In this document: piece by piece, positions 50,359 through 64,000 of the stretch
How the letters are laid out: the number at the start of each line of letters is the position of its first letter
Numbering within the stretch: the first letter of the stretch is position 1
NCBI GenBank assembly: GCA_009823395.1
Contig: CM020509.1
Span: forward strand, 9,146,001-9,210,000
Reading direction: 5' to 3'
Origin: Thamnaconus septentrionalis
Taxonomy: Eukaryota; Chordata; Actinopteri; Tetraodontiformes; Monacanthidae
DNA: 64,000 nucleotides
Notes under the pieces: model-generated
Database searches by the model: none
What the model was told of the DNA's origin: nothing
Seen by the model: the letters and a program-made list of their open reading frames with translations, nothing else
Position numbers and translations under genes: made by a program

Positions 50359-52790
50359 AGAACGTAATAACCACGTCCCCGTTTTATTCCACTTCAAACT
50401 GTTTTGTGTTTGCCGGATTGCTTAGAAGAAGAGACACATGAAAGCAAGAGCAGATCAAGAGAGGCCTGGCAACAACACCCGCTGTCATCGTCTCCCACCC
50501 TCCAAACCAGCGTGGACTCACAAGGTCAAACAGAAGCACTTCGTTCACGTCAGTCTGTCAGATTTTCAGACGCTCACTCTTTCACCAAGATCAAATCGAT
50601 TCCTGCCAACCGGACTCGAAGGGCTGGCGGGGAGGCGAGGAGAGCACTCGCCGCTTGATGTTTGAAAAGGTCTCACGCTGCTGACACAGCTTTGAACGGA
50701 GCAGAGCCACGTTCAGAGATTTATTTGCAAACTCCCACTATGGAAAGTCTGACGGAGGAATTGTCCTTGTTTTCCTCAAACTCAATTTTCAGTTCCCCAC
50801 CAAAGTATATGGTAGACTGCAATTACAAAGTTGCCAGTTAGTCTACAGCCTAACAGTGAATAATTACCAACACTAAGTCCTGGAAACGTTTTGAATATTT
50901 ATTGTGACACTGATAAAAACAGAATACATGCAATTTTTCTTTCTTGGTTGAATTAACAAATGGTTTTCTTCTGTGGACGAATGGTGCAGCAGTTGTGCCA
51001 GAACTTCTGAACAGATTTGCATTGTATGTGTTGACATAAAAGGTGTGTTCCAGATGTTTTCTCCCTTACTTGAGCAGTATGTGTTAAAATGTATGCAAGT
51101 ATGTAAAATGTGCAGTGTACTGCTGATGCACTGCAAACCATTCAGGTGGAGCAATTGAAAAAAGAGAAAGTTGCACACAGCCGCAAACATTTGACCTATT
51201 TATGGGAACAAAACATATGAAGCCTCCAATGAGCAAACTCGCTTTGCTTTTTTTCCCATCGTCTGGACAAAACACTTAGGAATTGTGTGTGGAACAACGG
51301 AGCGTTCCCAACCTCAATGAGCGCCATGCTTTTCAATTTCTAAAATGGCTTTAGGGCCAGTAGCCAACGTAATAAGCTGCTAGTTAGCTAATGTGCGTCT
51401 TAACTACACCGGCACTAATGCAGTAGAGTGTCTTGCGTTTTATGTTTCATAAAATGTTGTCTATACTGCAGGACATGAACCAACAAAGCTGACTTTATCC
51501 AATGCCAGCTTTGGGGGTTAATGTAAGGAGGCTTATTCTGCCTTAAGTTAATGTTAGAACATTGCATGTCTCCGTAATTGTTTCTCTAAGTCCAATGCAT
51601 TTTAGCTTTTCAATTTGCCTGTAATCCCTCCAACAACAGAACAACTGATCCTTGTTAATAAGTTAATTGCCTAATTGTTTTTTTGTTTAAGAGGAAACCG
51701 TCCCCTTTGCTGACTGGTCACCTACGCTGGTCACCAGCAACTTCCCATCCGATGTGACTGCGACCGCTTAACCTGTCGCAAAACGCACCCCTTGTTAAAT
51801 AGCGGGCGTATGTTTCGGCTAATGGGGCTCAGCTGTCCAGTCAGATTCACTCATGTATGTCGCCTAATCCTGTTGTGGCTCGGCGAGGATAATTGGGGGA
51901 TTGGAGGGAGGAGGGAATTGTTCTGGTGGGGACGATTTCAGAAGTGATATGAGCGGTCGGGACAAGTAGACAAAGTGCGGCAACGGAGACCTGGTCCAGG
52001 ATGTCGGCGTTCGGGGTGGGTGACGGTGTTTTTTCGCCGCCATCTGTTTCCCAGGCGGAGGTCCAGCAGAGCGCCGTTGAACGCGCAGGCATGAGGGAGT
52101 GAGACACTGCCGCACTATCAGCGCCGCAGAGCGCGTGGCCGGCCTCCCATGCCGTCCATAGGGGCGTTATCGGACGCCGATAGAATCAAAAAGCTCTTTG
52201 ACACGCAGACGGTCCGTCTGTCTGTCGTCTGTCTGCTTTTCACGTCTGTCAGCGGCAAGAAAAGAGAAAAAAAGCACAACACTGGCACAGTCACCCCCCC
52301 ACCCCACCCACATTGCTCAGCTATAAAGTTACATTAAAGCCATGAGAGAAACCTCGTAAAGGGGAATTATTGAATTAGGGAATGTACAACTGTTTGTTTT
52401 CTTCTCGAATTTCTCCCCCGTAGCCGCTCGGCTGGTGGGAGTTTTCCGAGAAAGAGTAACCCCTGCACTCCCACGACGAGCAGGGTCGGCGAGCGGCGTC
52501 TTCTGTTCAGCGGCGGGACAAATGCCGTAAAGTGGCATATCATTTTCTGTTGGAGTGTGTTACCCAAACAACAAAAGAATGTTATGCGAGCAGTGGGGTC
52601 TCATCAGTCACCCCTTTTTATGAGGAGAACCCACAAAGGGCCGCGCTGTCACCCTGGGGAAAAAGTGAGCGTGCCGTAAATCACCTTGGCAGCTTTGTGT
52701 TTTGGAGTGGCGGTCCGGCCATAGCCACTGTCACTTTATAGGTTTGCTCTGTGTTGTTGGGGAGAAGGGTTTGTTGCTTTAAAAGCTGTC

Positions 52791-52815
52791 TTTTTTTTTT
52801 TTTTTTTTTTTTTTT
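52791..52815. repeat. Poly-T run
   Basis: Twenty-five consecutive T. Confidence 0.95.
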
Positions 52816-55800
52816 AGCTTATGAAGTGGCGAGCAGTCAAAGTCGGGGTGAACTGACAGCTATCTGCAGAAAGAGGGCCCAAAGTTCACTGGAAGGGTTG
52901 TGGGGTGTGCGGCGTGGCTCAATCCAACCTTTGTCTCGAATCCGGACCTCAAGGAATTCAGCTAATTCTTTTAGTATGGAAAGTGGAAGGCTTTATGGCA
53001 TTCTTTGAGGATGTGAACCTGAACGTACAAGTGTTAACTTGCATTAACGTGCGGCCTTTTTATACAATGAATTACTTTGTGTGAGGGCTCATATGAGCCC
53101 TGAGAGGAGGTTTAGGGACCAAAACCGCAAAGTTTTTTTTTTATTCGAAACATTCCTGCAGAAATCGGGGCCGTGTTCTGGGTGGCAGAAGTGATAGGCG
53201 ATACTGAGAAGAATGACCTCGCCGGGTTGTCCGCGTTGATCTTCTGCGGCGCCGTCACTTGTGCGTGTCAGAGCTTCTCCTGCTTTATTTTATCCTAAAC
53301 GTTTGGACACCAAAGACGTGTCATAACAGCATTCATGCTCGCATGCGTAAGTCTGCACAAATCCCAAAACAGTCTGCTCGTAAGCTCCGGAGAGGGAGAG
53401 CTGGATTATTTCTCCCTGATGCCCTTTGTTTGAAGAAAAAAAAGGTGTTGACTGACAGCTGAGCTCCTGGACCCTACTCAGCCAGGGTTCAACGCGGATG
53501 CCTGGCTAATGAGGTCGACCACAGGGATTATAATCAGACAGGGAATATTAGCGTTCTCGTGTGTCAGCCAAGCCGGAAAAACACCTCCCGCTGCAGCGAC
53601 GTCGCGCTCGGCTGTCCGGCTTCCGTTTGGAATACCGTGCGGTCGTGTGAAGAGTTGTCCCTTCGGGTGACTCCGAGGTGCCCCCAGCTTGTCACAATTA
53701 ATGGGAGAAGGAGTTACGGTGGGAAATTTGGCCATGGGTACATATCCACGGACGGGAAAGCCGCTCCGGACCGTACAAATGATCTCCCGTCGGCTTGTTG
53801 GTTGTAAAAAATGCTGCTTTTTAACCCCGCGGTCTTTAACCTCTCAATAATCATCCGGCGAAAGACCTCAAGCTGGGGCCGAATCCCTTTTGCCTCCCGC
53901 TGAAACGTATTAATGGGCATCCAGTTTGACCCTGTCCAACCTTAATGGCGCTCTCGACTCTCCCTTCACAGTCGGGCCGTGGACTGGAGGGAGACAAAAG
54001 AGGAGATGAGTGACTGAAAAGAAAAGCTCTCTGAAATCGAGGGCTACCGCAGTGACATATGGAAGCCATCGCAGGCCCTGGACCCCCCGTCTGTGAGGGC
54101 AGTCGTGTCCTGTTGGCACCCACCAGTAGCTTGCACGGGACGGGAATAATCCGGGGGAAGAGGAATTGTGATAAGAAGAGTGAAGAATCCCGTGGGGCGA
54201 AAGACTTGCAGCAGTAGGCTGAGTAGGGATGGAGGGTATTATCATAAGACACTGGAGTTTCTGGCAGAAAACAGGTGCTCAGCGGGGTCCATCTGGGTCT
54301 ACGGGTCTTCTCACATAACACCCTGCACGCCGCTTGTCCCCTCCCGACTCTTGTGTTTCACATCAGCCCATTAAAAATATAAACATAAGCGACACATTCC
54401 TTCATTATGGCAAATTCGCGCACCACGCTCGGCAGTCATTGATGCCGTTCCGGTTTTTGTTTTCTCGGAATTGTGGCGGTAGCTTTTTTGGCAACTGCGA
54501 CCGAGCGAACTGTGAAGCCAAATGAAGGGCGCGTAATCGGAGGGGGGGGAAAGGAAATTGGCTTCTCATCTCGGTTTACGTGTTTACACGGTTGGCTTTG
54601 CCTGAAGGAGGGAATTTTGAAGGGTGTTATTGTAAGGCCTCAGCGCTGAATGCGGATGTAATTTCCCAGTCTCTCCCCTACACATTCGTTTAAGCTGCTT
54701 TTCCTGGTTCGCTGCAGATCTAATCAGCAAGCCGAATGACATTTCTACTCCCTCCAGTCGTGTTCAGCTGCGTTCTGGTCTCAGGGACGGTAACCTGCAC
54801 AACCAATGGGTGGTCTTACATCAATCAACGCGCTATCAAGGTAGAGCATCGCGTTTAGTATGGAGTCAGGAATTGCTGAGCTAATGTGGGAAAATTTCTG
54901 ATGTCCTATTTATCCTCCGCTGGCTCTGAGATACCAGCACCATCCAGGCCACTAAAGCTTTAGTGTGTTATAACTGATTTTGTTTTTTTTATGTGTTGTA
55001 TCCCTAAATTACAGATGAGTGGGCATTGCGGTTGGTGGAACAGCGAATCTGATTTGTCTCCATTCTCTGGTCAGCAACAGCTCTGGCCACCCAGAACCTC
55101 TGGGAAAATATTTCAGGACTTCATTTTCTGCCGGATGCTACAACATGATACGGCTATTAAGGTCTAGAATGTAAAGTATATATTTATCTACATATAAATG
55201 TATGCTAACAGCATATCACATTTCACTGCCAGACCAACAGCACTAGCAGTGCCGCACCACTTTGAGAAGAGAAAGCAAGCTGTAGAAATCAATCAATAAT
55301 GCAGTACCTCGAAGAAGAGGCTAAAAAATCTCCTGAATAGAGACAGACACTGAGCTCAGTCCTCCTACTACTAACGTATTCCGTCTGTTCGGAACGCCCG
55401 GCAGCTCAGCCTTACCTGACCGCACACACCTTTGTGTTTCTTCATGCACAAAACACACTCAAACATTTTGCGGTAAAACTTTATGGTAACCGCAAACGCC
55501 AGCATCTCATCTGCCGCAGGAACTGATGCCAGAGAAACAAATGGGCCCTGTGCTTGAAATGTAAAGCGAGAGAACAAATGCATCATCCAATCCGTGGTGA
55601 CGGTGCGGTCAGGTCTCTCCGGTCCTCCACTCACTGCTGCCCCCGGGGGCCACGCAGGGCCGGGACCTTTCAGATTTAACACCTCGCAGACACCAGCACC
55701 TGGGATTTATTAGTGACCGGGCCCATGTGGCTGCACGTGGGCAAGGAGTCTTGGCCTTTTGTCTTTCACGGTGGAGGGAAAAGTTGCTGCTTTCCGTCTG

Positions 55801-56090
55801 TTCTACCACTGATTTACCTGCGTTTCATCTGCCTCCCCGCTGCTCGTCCATCTTCGGTGGTCTTGCGGCCGGTGGTGAGGGTGGTGGTGGGGGGAGGGGG
55901 GTCCTTTCAAGTTTGACAAATGTGCTTCAGATAGCATGCAGGACGACGGCAGAGGGGAGCCCCCCGATCTGGGCCGTACTTTGTGTTTTTTTGTTGCAGT
56001 TCTGACTCTGCCGTCCGTTTGTCCACCGCTGCTCTGCCTCGGCGGTCCTGTCAAATGAAAGAACAGCTGCCTGACCTCTTTGTAGCCCGG

Positions 56091-56133
56091 CTGCTGCTCC
56101 TGCTGCTGCTGCTGCTGCTGCTTCTGCTGCTGC
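56091..56133. repeat. (CTG)n trinucleotide repeat
   Basis: About fourteen CTG-type units with two interruptions (CTC and CTT), not in a recognised exon. Confidence 0.9.
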
Positions 56134-57122
56134 GTCTGGACCGCGAGTCACGCTGAGGCCGTTCTCTGACAGGATGTCGGCCTTCTCCGTCCCGGCGGTC
56201 AGCAGCACGGGCCTTATCTCCCCGGGGGCCTCGCAGCAATCAGGCTGCCTCTCTTATCGCGAGGAAGGAGTATTTCTGCAGGAGACGGTTTGCTTGTTTG
56301 TTTGTTTTTCGTTTGGAACATCTCTGTTTCCTTCAGCGCAAAACAATGCGGCAGCATCCTCACGCAGCGACGGCAGAGCCTGTGTGCAGCTGGAGGTGAC
56401 ACAGCACGCTGGGGTACAGTAATGGAGTCATCCATCAACAGGTCCTATTAAAAACCCTGTGACAGGCCAGCTGAGGCCGCCGCACCGGTGGTGGTGGTGG
56501 TGACCATAGCAAATGGAAAGGAAAAGAAAAAACTGTCTTTTCCTGTTTATTTCTTTGAATTTGTGTGATTTTGTTTTTGTTCATGTCGCTGCATTTTTTT
56601 AAAAAAAAACTTTTAGGACGACTGAGAGAGAATATTGATCAGCCTATTAATTTTTTCTCCATCACAAAATGTGATTTATTTCCTCCTCCAGTCTGTTCTA
56701 TTTGTTCAGCAGGTGCTGCATGTCGCAGTAATTGCTGTTAAATTTACTTGTGTGCTGGTTGTATTTATTTATTTTTTTTTTTAGCAAAAGTTCCTTTGGC
56801 CCACTTAACCATTTAGATTTTGTCTGAAAGCTAAACAAATAGGAAAATTCCATGTAAATGTGAATTTGAAAAAAATCACTCGTTGTTGGGCTGTCTTTGC
56901 TTTTTCCAATGTAAAAGCTTTGTTGTTTGTCCTCTGTGCTTTTGACTCCTCTGGAGATACATGGCGGCTGAGATGGAGCAATTATGTGCAATTTCAGCTC
57001 TGAAGCCCATCTCCAGCCATCACCATGGAGATATTTAAAATGTGCTCAGAGTCAGACAGTGGACTCAGCGAGCAGTAATATCCCCCCAGTTTTGCCGAGA
57101 GCTGTTAATTTTCGACAAATTC

Positions 57123-57142
57123 ACTCTCTCTCTCTCTCTCTC
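57123..57142. repeat. (CT)n microsatellite
   Basis: About ten CT units. Confidence 0.9.
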
Positions 57143-58085
57143 ACCTGTTTAATTTGCTGAAACCAATTTGAGAGCGACAGAAGGCCTCATGGCGGAGGGA
57201 CTAGAATTATGCACTCAAAAATATCTTACTGTGTACCAAGCTACAGTAAAACATGAGAATCATCACTAGAAAAACAAACCTAGTAAACAAATGTGTTAAG
57301 CAAGTGTGATGCAAATGGAAAGCACACAAAGATCTATGTTTTGTACAGGTTTTCTGCAAAAGAAAGTTTAGGGTATTTATTTGCATATCTTTTGATGACC
57401 ATCTAAGTAATTCATAGACACATTCAGTGTCTCCACCACCTGTTTGACTCCTTAACATGAGTTTGCTGCAGCATCAATAAATAGAAGAGCAGAAAGTCTC
57501 CAGGCTGGATGTTTGGGCCAGACACTGAATCCCTAAAGCCCAACAAAGGGATGCTATTCCAGCACCTTCTTCAGTTTTATTTGTATTATGGCCCAGCTGA
57601 AAAGGTCCTACTGTGTAAACTCTCCTTTGACCAGTGATCAGAATCCTATTCAGGGACTGTATCTCCTCCATCTGCAGCAAGTCGGCAGGCATCCTCCTGC
57701 ATTCCAGCCCTTTTGTTTGCAGAGGTAGGGGAAGGACATTAATGAGTCTTCCATTGACTAAACATCCTTGGAAAGTCCGCCTAGCTCTCACACCTGCTGT
57801 CTGTAAGCCGCTGGAATCTCTGCTCCATCGCTGCCGGTGGATGTGCCGCTTGGAAAATATGCGGGCGGCCCGAGGCCCTGGCGGGAGCGCTGCATGCGTC
57901 GAGGAAATGCTGAGGAATGTCGACCTGGACATCGCTTCCATGTCCAGCAGGACAGCCAAGAATGCAGCCATTGTTTCAATAAAAAACAGGCTCTTCATCA
58001 TCAATATTAAGCACCTGTAGACTTAATATACTCTTCAGCCCCATTGTGTTGCTGTTGACTTTGTTTGGACTCAACCATGGAGGCA

Positions 58086-58086
58086 A

Positions 58087-58120
<34 letters not shown>
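58086..58120. repeat. (GAT)n trinucleotide repeat
   Basis: About eleven uninterrupted GAT units. Confidence 0.95.
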
Positions 58121-58122
<2 letters not shown>

Positions 58123-61100
58123 ATGTAAGTGGTCGTTGATAAATACATAGACATTTGACTTTATTGGCTGAGATACAGTATGTTTATTACTTTTTAATTT
58201 ATACTGCAAAATAATAGATAGATATTACTGAAGAAATTAGTGCTACATACAGAAGATTTTTTTTTTTTTGCAAAACCACCTGCTCTTAGGGCACTGCAGA
58301 AGAAGTTGAGCAAACAGATTTTAGGCTTTAAACGCAGAATATGTATTCACATTTCTTCTCACATGAGCTAATACTTGAATCTCAGCATTTGTCTACTATT
58401 AATGTTATGACAGGAAATGAAAGCGAGAGTCAAACCTAACCAGTTTTCAAACGTGCATTACTTCCATTACAATACCCCTGTTACAAATAACATTTTTTAA
58501 ACACTCGTCAAAATGTGATTAGAAAAACATCAACACGATAGCAATCCTATGAAAACAGATGAAGCTTTTTAAATCTGTTATTTAGCGTTACTAAAGAACA
58601 AAAACATGCTACAAGCAACTGGAATAGAGTTGACTGTGAGAGCCACACAAGTGTTGTTATTGTCTGGAAGTAGTTTAAGCCACATGTCCTGATAGACACA
58701 GAAGCCTCTGGAGGCAGAACAAAGCTTCTACCTAAAAACAGTGCCGTTGGATGGACTGGTGCAAATTTGCCTTTTTATTACCCCCAGAGGTCAGAGAGTT
58801 ACAGACATTTTTCACCTAGGCGAAGGCTTTCTTGTCTTTAAAACACGCTTCAAACTGCGGTACACGCTGTAACATGACAAACACGGCTCTCCCCAGCGTG
58901 TTCCGCTCTGCGTGCAGTCGCCAAAATTGCCAAAAGGTTAGACATACAATCAGGAAATCTTTCACGCTGTGCTGCAGTGACTCAGCGGGGTTGGGATCCC
59001 CCGCTGTTACAGTGTGTTGTGCCTTTTCCTCTTCTCTGTGACCCCCTCCCTCCCCCCACCAAACCCAGGCCAGCCGGTTCCACTGCTGAACTGCAGTAAT
59101 GGCCCGGAGAACCTCAGAGGACTTGAGGCCTGCGCTAGATTTACGCCCTGTAGCGCACTGCGTTTGGACAAGACAATTTGTTTATTTTTGCATTGAAGTT
59201 GGATTCTACGGGTTGAGCTAATGAATTAGCGCCAGTATTTATGAACCCACAGAGAGTGAGAGAGAGCAAGAGAGTGCACATCACCTGATTTGAAACACAC
59301 GGAGGCTCCTTTTAAAGGAAATCTGCTAGATGGATTCTGATTGAACTCGTCAATATTAGCAGGATAGCATGCTAAAGTGCACGCCAAATAGCACCAAAGA
59401 AGTTCATTTCAGCAATGTGTGTTTCTATCTATCCACACAAAGTATCTGGTACACTTGGGCGTTTGCCTTGATTCTATGGGAGAAGGCAAATTGCCAAAGC
59501 TGTCTTGAGGTGTAAGCTGAGTCTTAATTCGTGCACAGTCAAGTTAAGTTTAATCAAAAGCGCAGTAAATGACAGTATGTGCTCAGGAATCGTGTTGCCG
59601 CAGCGCTAATGGCTTACATTATGGCCACAATGCCTCCCCTGTTCTGTCAGTGTCATTGATATATCCAATGATACGGCTGGTTTGTCAGACTGTCAGAATA
59701 ACACTGGTTCACACTGATAGGGGCTGAAAATAGGGGCTGTTTTTAATCACTTTAAGATTGAAGATAAGGGCACGGTGAAAGGAATATCGCAGCGATACCG
59801 CAGCCAAAATGTGCTATAAATAGAATTTGTCATCAGAGCCGGGAGAAGAAGGTGTTTGGGCTGAGCCGGCTGAGTGGCTTCGTACAGACTGAGGTCAGCG
59901 TGTGTGCGTGCAGACTGCGGCGGCTCCATTTTTCCATTGGTCACCGCTGACACCAATAAAAGAGCCCTCTCGTAGCAGGGCTAATAACAGCGGCGGGGTC
60001 TCATCGCCTTCGCTCTCGCTGTTTTGTTCCCTTTCCAAGACCCTTTTAAAAGTCAACGCCTGGAGCCGAATCTCACATGATTTGTTTATGTCCCTCGGAG
60101 CAAAGTCACAACTTTTGCTCACAAAATGGAATCTCTCGCGTTTATTGTTGTAATGCATTTGCCATTCAGTATCAGATGTCCTATCGTGGATATTTATGGC
60201 GCTCACATTCGTATTAAAGATGGAACACAACTATTTTCCACGACATTGTTCCAAACCTCCTCTTAAATAAACAACATACGATCTCTCTGTCCATCCAAAT
60301 CAATGACCCATAACTCATATAAAAATTCAATCTCATGGTTGGCTTAGCAAATCTTAAATTTTCCATGTAGTTGGATCGCTGAGATTCCAAGTCTGAATGT
60401 ACACATTTATCTTGTTAAGCTTCTCCTGGAATCACTTTCAGCTGGTGTTGGTTTTGAGGAAGGCACAAGCAGCAAGGGACGACTGCAAGCTGCCCTGAAA
60501 AACCAGAGAAGAAGAGATGATGGAAAAACGGGAAGCGAATGCAAGCTAATGTTAGCGAATGTAAAGTTTACATGGCGGAAAGGAGAAAACAAAATGTGAT
60601 AAGAGGAAATCACCCTCCACTCCGAGGGTCACTGCCCCGTTTCTTTATCTGCTCTCAAGTCACAGTACAGCAAAGGTCTTATTCTGAGGGGTCAGGAGGC
60701 CAAGTTAGGCACTGCGCTAATCCACCCATGCTTATTATAAGCCCCTAAGAGTATTTTAGCACATTAGCAAAACACAGATAAGGTCTTGATGCACTTGCCT
60801 TAGCAAAACAGATAAACAACTATGTAACAACCAGTAACATGGTCAACATTGTTGTTTTTTCCTCTGGTGATATTACAGCGACTAAATATAAAACATACAT
60901 TCAAAAACTCTAAAGACCTCTGAGAAGATTTAGTTAGGCGCAACTCTTGGATCAATCTGTATATTTGATTAGTTCAAAAACCAAAGTTTTCTCATCTTGA
61001 TTTGATCAGATTTTAGCAGAATTTGCAACCATTGACCCAGTGGCAAAAACGTAATGACCATTCAAATTTTCTTTAAACTCCTGTTTCTAATTTACTTATC

Positions 61101-62946
61101 CATGATTAGGAATTGCTGGGAAAGAAGAATATCCACTTGAAATCACGCTGCAGGAACCGAGCCATGCATGCACATGTTTGTGTAGCCAGCCATTAATTAA
61201 TCATCCGTCCAAACCTTTACAGAAAACAGGAGGAGAAAAATTGCATTCCTCCGCTTTGGTTACATCCTAAATCCCATAATTCTCATAGAGAAAATTCCAT
61301 TGCGCAAATAATGATACCAGTTTTAGATATTTTGAATAAACAAGCTGACACGATGATGGATACAGTCAGTGGCACGCACGCAAGACATCCGAAAACAAGG
61401 AAACACTGTGTGTCAATATAGGAAGCACCACACGGAGCCGGAGTGTGTCCCGCGGTCCCTGAAGGCTTCGTGCACTTGAACCAGGTGCCTTCCTTTGTGT
61501 ATTTTCCTGTTTACAGACTCGCCTGCATGCTTGTTTGGGTGTTTTCTTTGGGTCCCTGAAGTCAACAGCTTCCTGTGGACTGTGTGGCCCCCGTCTGAGC
61601 TCCCCGCTCTCTGCTGGCCACCGGACGTCATTAAGGAGGCCCAGAATATCAGCCAAGGGAAGTCCGACAGAGTCCAGTATGCGCTGCATTGTTTTGAAGC
61701 CGCGCTGGTTTGGCCTCCAGCTATTTGTGGAGTGACAGAGCTGCGTCCTGCAGTTATGCTCAACTGGAAGATTAAGTCATTGTCTGCCCAAATCAGTCAA
61801 TGCCATCTCAGAGGATTTCCTGTAAATATTTTTTGATTTCCTGTTTTATGGGCCAAAAATTTGTTTTGTGACTGAAAAACTGTAATGTTGTCCAAACATG
61901 TACATTATATTTCAAATGACTGTATGTTTTTTTGTTGCATATGCAGTAAATATACTCTTCCAAAGCTACTTTCAACACTGAAATATATTGTATTGTAAAA
62001 ACATTCAATGGCATCATTTTTCTTTCACTGACACAATAATTTGTTTTAACGCTGGTTACGTTGCCAAACGTTATTCACCAACACAACACCTGAACATGCT
62101 GAAGGACCAAAATCTTTGCAGACAACCAAAAGGTGTGAAATTGAAGTTACTTAGTAAGATCCTCTCCCCAATTACATACAAGATTGCTCATAAACAAGAT
62201 TGGTGATGAAAGCTGGACAATGCGGTGCAAAGGAAGTGCATCCACTTCCATGAAGATGAGGAGGAAGAGCAAACTGAAAAAGAGGACGTGAAAAACGAGG
62301 ATGCGCCAGTCCCGCAACATGTGTCTCAGCTCCTCTTTGGCCCGAACTGTTACAGAAAACCATCAGCAATATGAAAAGGCTGGAAGACAGCATGTGTTTT
62401 TAGTTGAACGCGACCCAGATTAGAGGTTAAACTAAATTCTCATTCTGACGTCTGAAATTTCTGACAGCTTTCCTCAGCCCAGGCTCTCACCCTGTACAGA
62501 TGTTCTGTAGCTCTTCCAGTCCCAGCGTGCAGCTCGCTGCTCCAAAGTGTAACCGGGTGTCATCGGACAAAAAACACATGCACAAACTGCAGGCCCACGA
62601 GCAAACGCGCAACGTGTTTGCTTACACACCCCTGGAATATTTCACCGCTTTCATCTCCGCGCGGGACAGGCGGCCCGATAAGAAGAGCTTGTTCCGACTT
62701 TCTCATCTGACTCCCGACGCGTCACACGCTCGCTCCGTCCCTTATCCATTGATAGCTGCCGCAGCGACACTCATCCGCTGCCCCGCCCGCTGACATGCTC
62801 CTCAGCGTTGGCATCAAGTCTGGTTTGTTCCCTCAGCAGTTTGGAATCTGACACCCTGAGAATCAAATGGGAGCGTAGCAAATCTCCCTGGTGACGCTCC
62901 AGAAGCCTCGGAGTTCTGGAAGCAGGCTCTGACACCTCACACCAAG

Positions 62947-62948
<2 letters not shown>

Positions 62949-62977
<29 letters not shown>
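62949..62977. repeat. (CA)n microsatellite
   Basis: About fourteen uninterrupted CA units. Confidence 0.95.
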
Positions 62978-62980
<3 letters not shown>

Positions 62981-64000
62981 TATCATGTGCCAAACATGCC
63001 ACCGCTCCACCAGCTGCTCTCACATCAGCCGGCGTTCTTTCTCCGAGCCCTGCCGGAGACGCAGCAGCGGCTGAATGAGGCCCCAAACTGGTTGAAACTT
63101 GGCCACTGCTGCGTGAACGGCATTACAAAATGTGCGCCAAACCTTTCTTGCAAACCAACGACACACTCATTTCCTCGAAGGAGACCTCTGACGTCGGTAA
63201 AACACCACGACAGACCACAAATACCTTGTTTTTTTCAACCTCATTGACCGCTGAGACCCACCACAGACGAAGGAATGAGATACACATGGCCAGTGTTCCG
63301 TCGGTTTGTCATAGCAGAGGCTGAGCAATTCTGGAGTTTTCCAAGTTTTTCAACATTACCCTAACAATTGTTGGTTCATTCGTGGATGTTGCAAGATTAA
63401 CTGCCATTTTCAGGGTGAAAATATAAAAACTTTTTTTTCTCTGTTGATATCGTCCTTCAGCTTTACTCTTAAATGGCACAACACAGCCCTCCAGCCCCTC
63501 TAGCTGTGTTTTCATTACTGTTTTTAGCAAAATAAAAGCGATATTTCTAAAATTTTGACAAAGTACAACTGCGATTTTGGGTTTCCATTGAATGGTGTGA
63601 AGCGCATAAGCTGTAATTGTCATAAAATTTCGTACCGGCAGTGACAAATATGATCACTGTGTCTTAATACGACGGACAGAATGTTTGTCCAACCACCTTC
63701 TCGGTTTTCAATCATCTTTTTCAAATGTTCTTTATGGGCTCTTTACCTGATATATATGCCAAATAAATCCAAAGGATTTAGCAAGCGGACCATCTGGCTT
63801 GTCAGGTCATTTACACTCATCTATTACTGAGTATCTACAATACAAAGAGTGGTGAATATTGCATGTAACGACCTTGTTAAGGAACATAAGTCAGACCTGC
63901 CAAAAAGCTCTGCAAATTGCACCGGACCATTCTATCTCATAACCTTAAAGTTGATTACATTATTGAAGGCAGACTTGAAGAATTGCAGACCATAGCCATT

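Larger units (their letters stand above)
49016..64000. other. Intergenic DNA, no gene seen
   Basis: No exon recognised in 15 kb. A segment at 57640-58000 is open on both strands (128 codons plus, 176 codons minus) but matches no family I know. A GC-rich, CNE-like patch lies at 53800-53960. Several microsatellites are listed separately. Confidence 0.5.

Noticed and set aside
53851..54321. 156-codon minus-strand frame
   Set aside because: No recognisable family, no signal or domain, and an overlapping frame of 111 codons in another phase; looks like chance.
61366..61836. Overlapping frames of 107-116 codons on both strands
   Set aside because: Three frames are open at once, none with family resemblance or splice sites.
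1..64000. CRISPR arrays, operons, phage or plasmid features, tRNA or rRNA genes
   Set aside because: No spaced direct repeats, compact gene clusters or recognisable RNA-gene motifs were seen; the texture is vertebrate intergenic and intronic DNA.

Overview
This window reads as vertebrate nuclear DNA, almost certainly from a teleost fish and probably a percomorph. It is gene-poor and rich in CA/GT microsatellites, poly-A and poly-T runs, and pieces of small fish-type transposons. It contains one gene I can identify with confidence: apln (apelin), on the minus strand, whose reading frame matches fish preproapelin in length and layout. No bacterial-style operons, tRNA or rRNA genes or CRISPR arrays were seen.

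Layout, left to right. Positions 1-5100 lie beyond the 3' end of apln and hold a short non-TIR mobile element (11-201) and a SINE/LINE-like tail (about 4005-4079). Positions 5119-5950 are AT-rich and could be the apln 3'UTR exon, read right to left; this is tentative. Positions 5971-12825 are probably apln intron 2, with no recognised exon. Coding exon 2 is at 12838-13004 and coding exon 1 at 27427-27493, separated by a 14.4-kb intron with clear GT-AG ends. The spliced product is 77 residues and ends in the apelin-13 region. Just upstream of the start codon lies about 550 bp of interrupted GT/CA microsatellite (27544-28092), followed by a CpG-dense stretch near 28520-28640 that could be the promoter.

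Positions 28650-64000 hold no convincing exon over more than 35 kb. They contain microsatellites, three plus-strand segments of a dispersed repeat family (a fourth, inverted, is in intron 1), a second copy of the 11-201 element, a frameshifted helicase-like fragment (48789-48970), and patches of GC-rich DNA with homeobox-type AT motifs that look like developmental regulatory sequence.

I found no new multi-gene system. The observations most worth checking are the apln gene structure, the microsatellite cluster against its first exon, the two element copies with matched CTAA-containing flanks, and the four-member repeat family.
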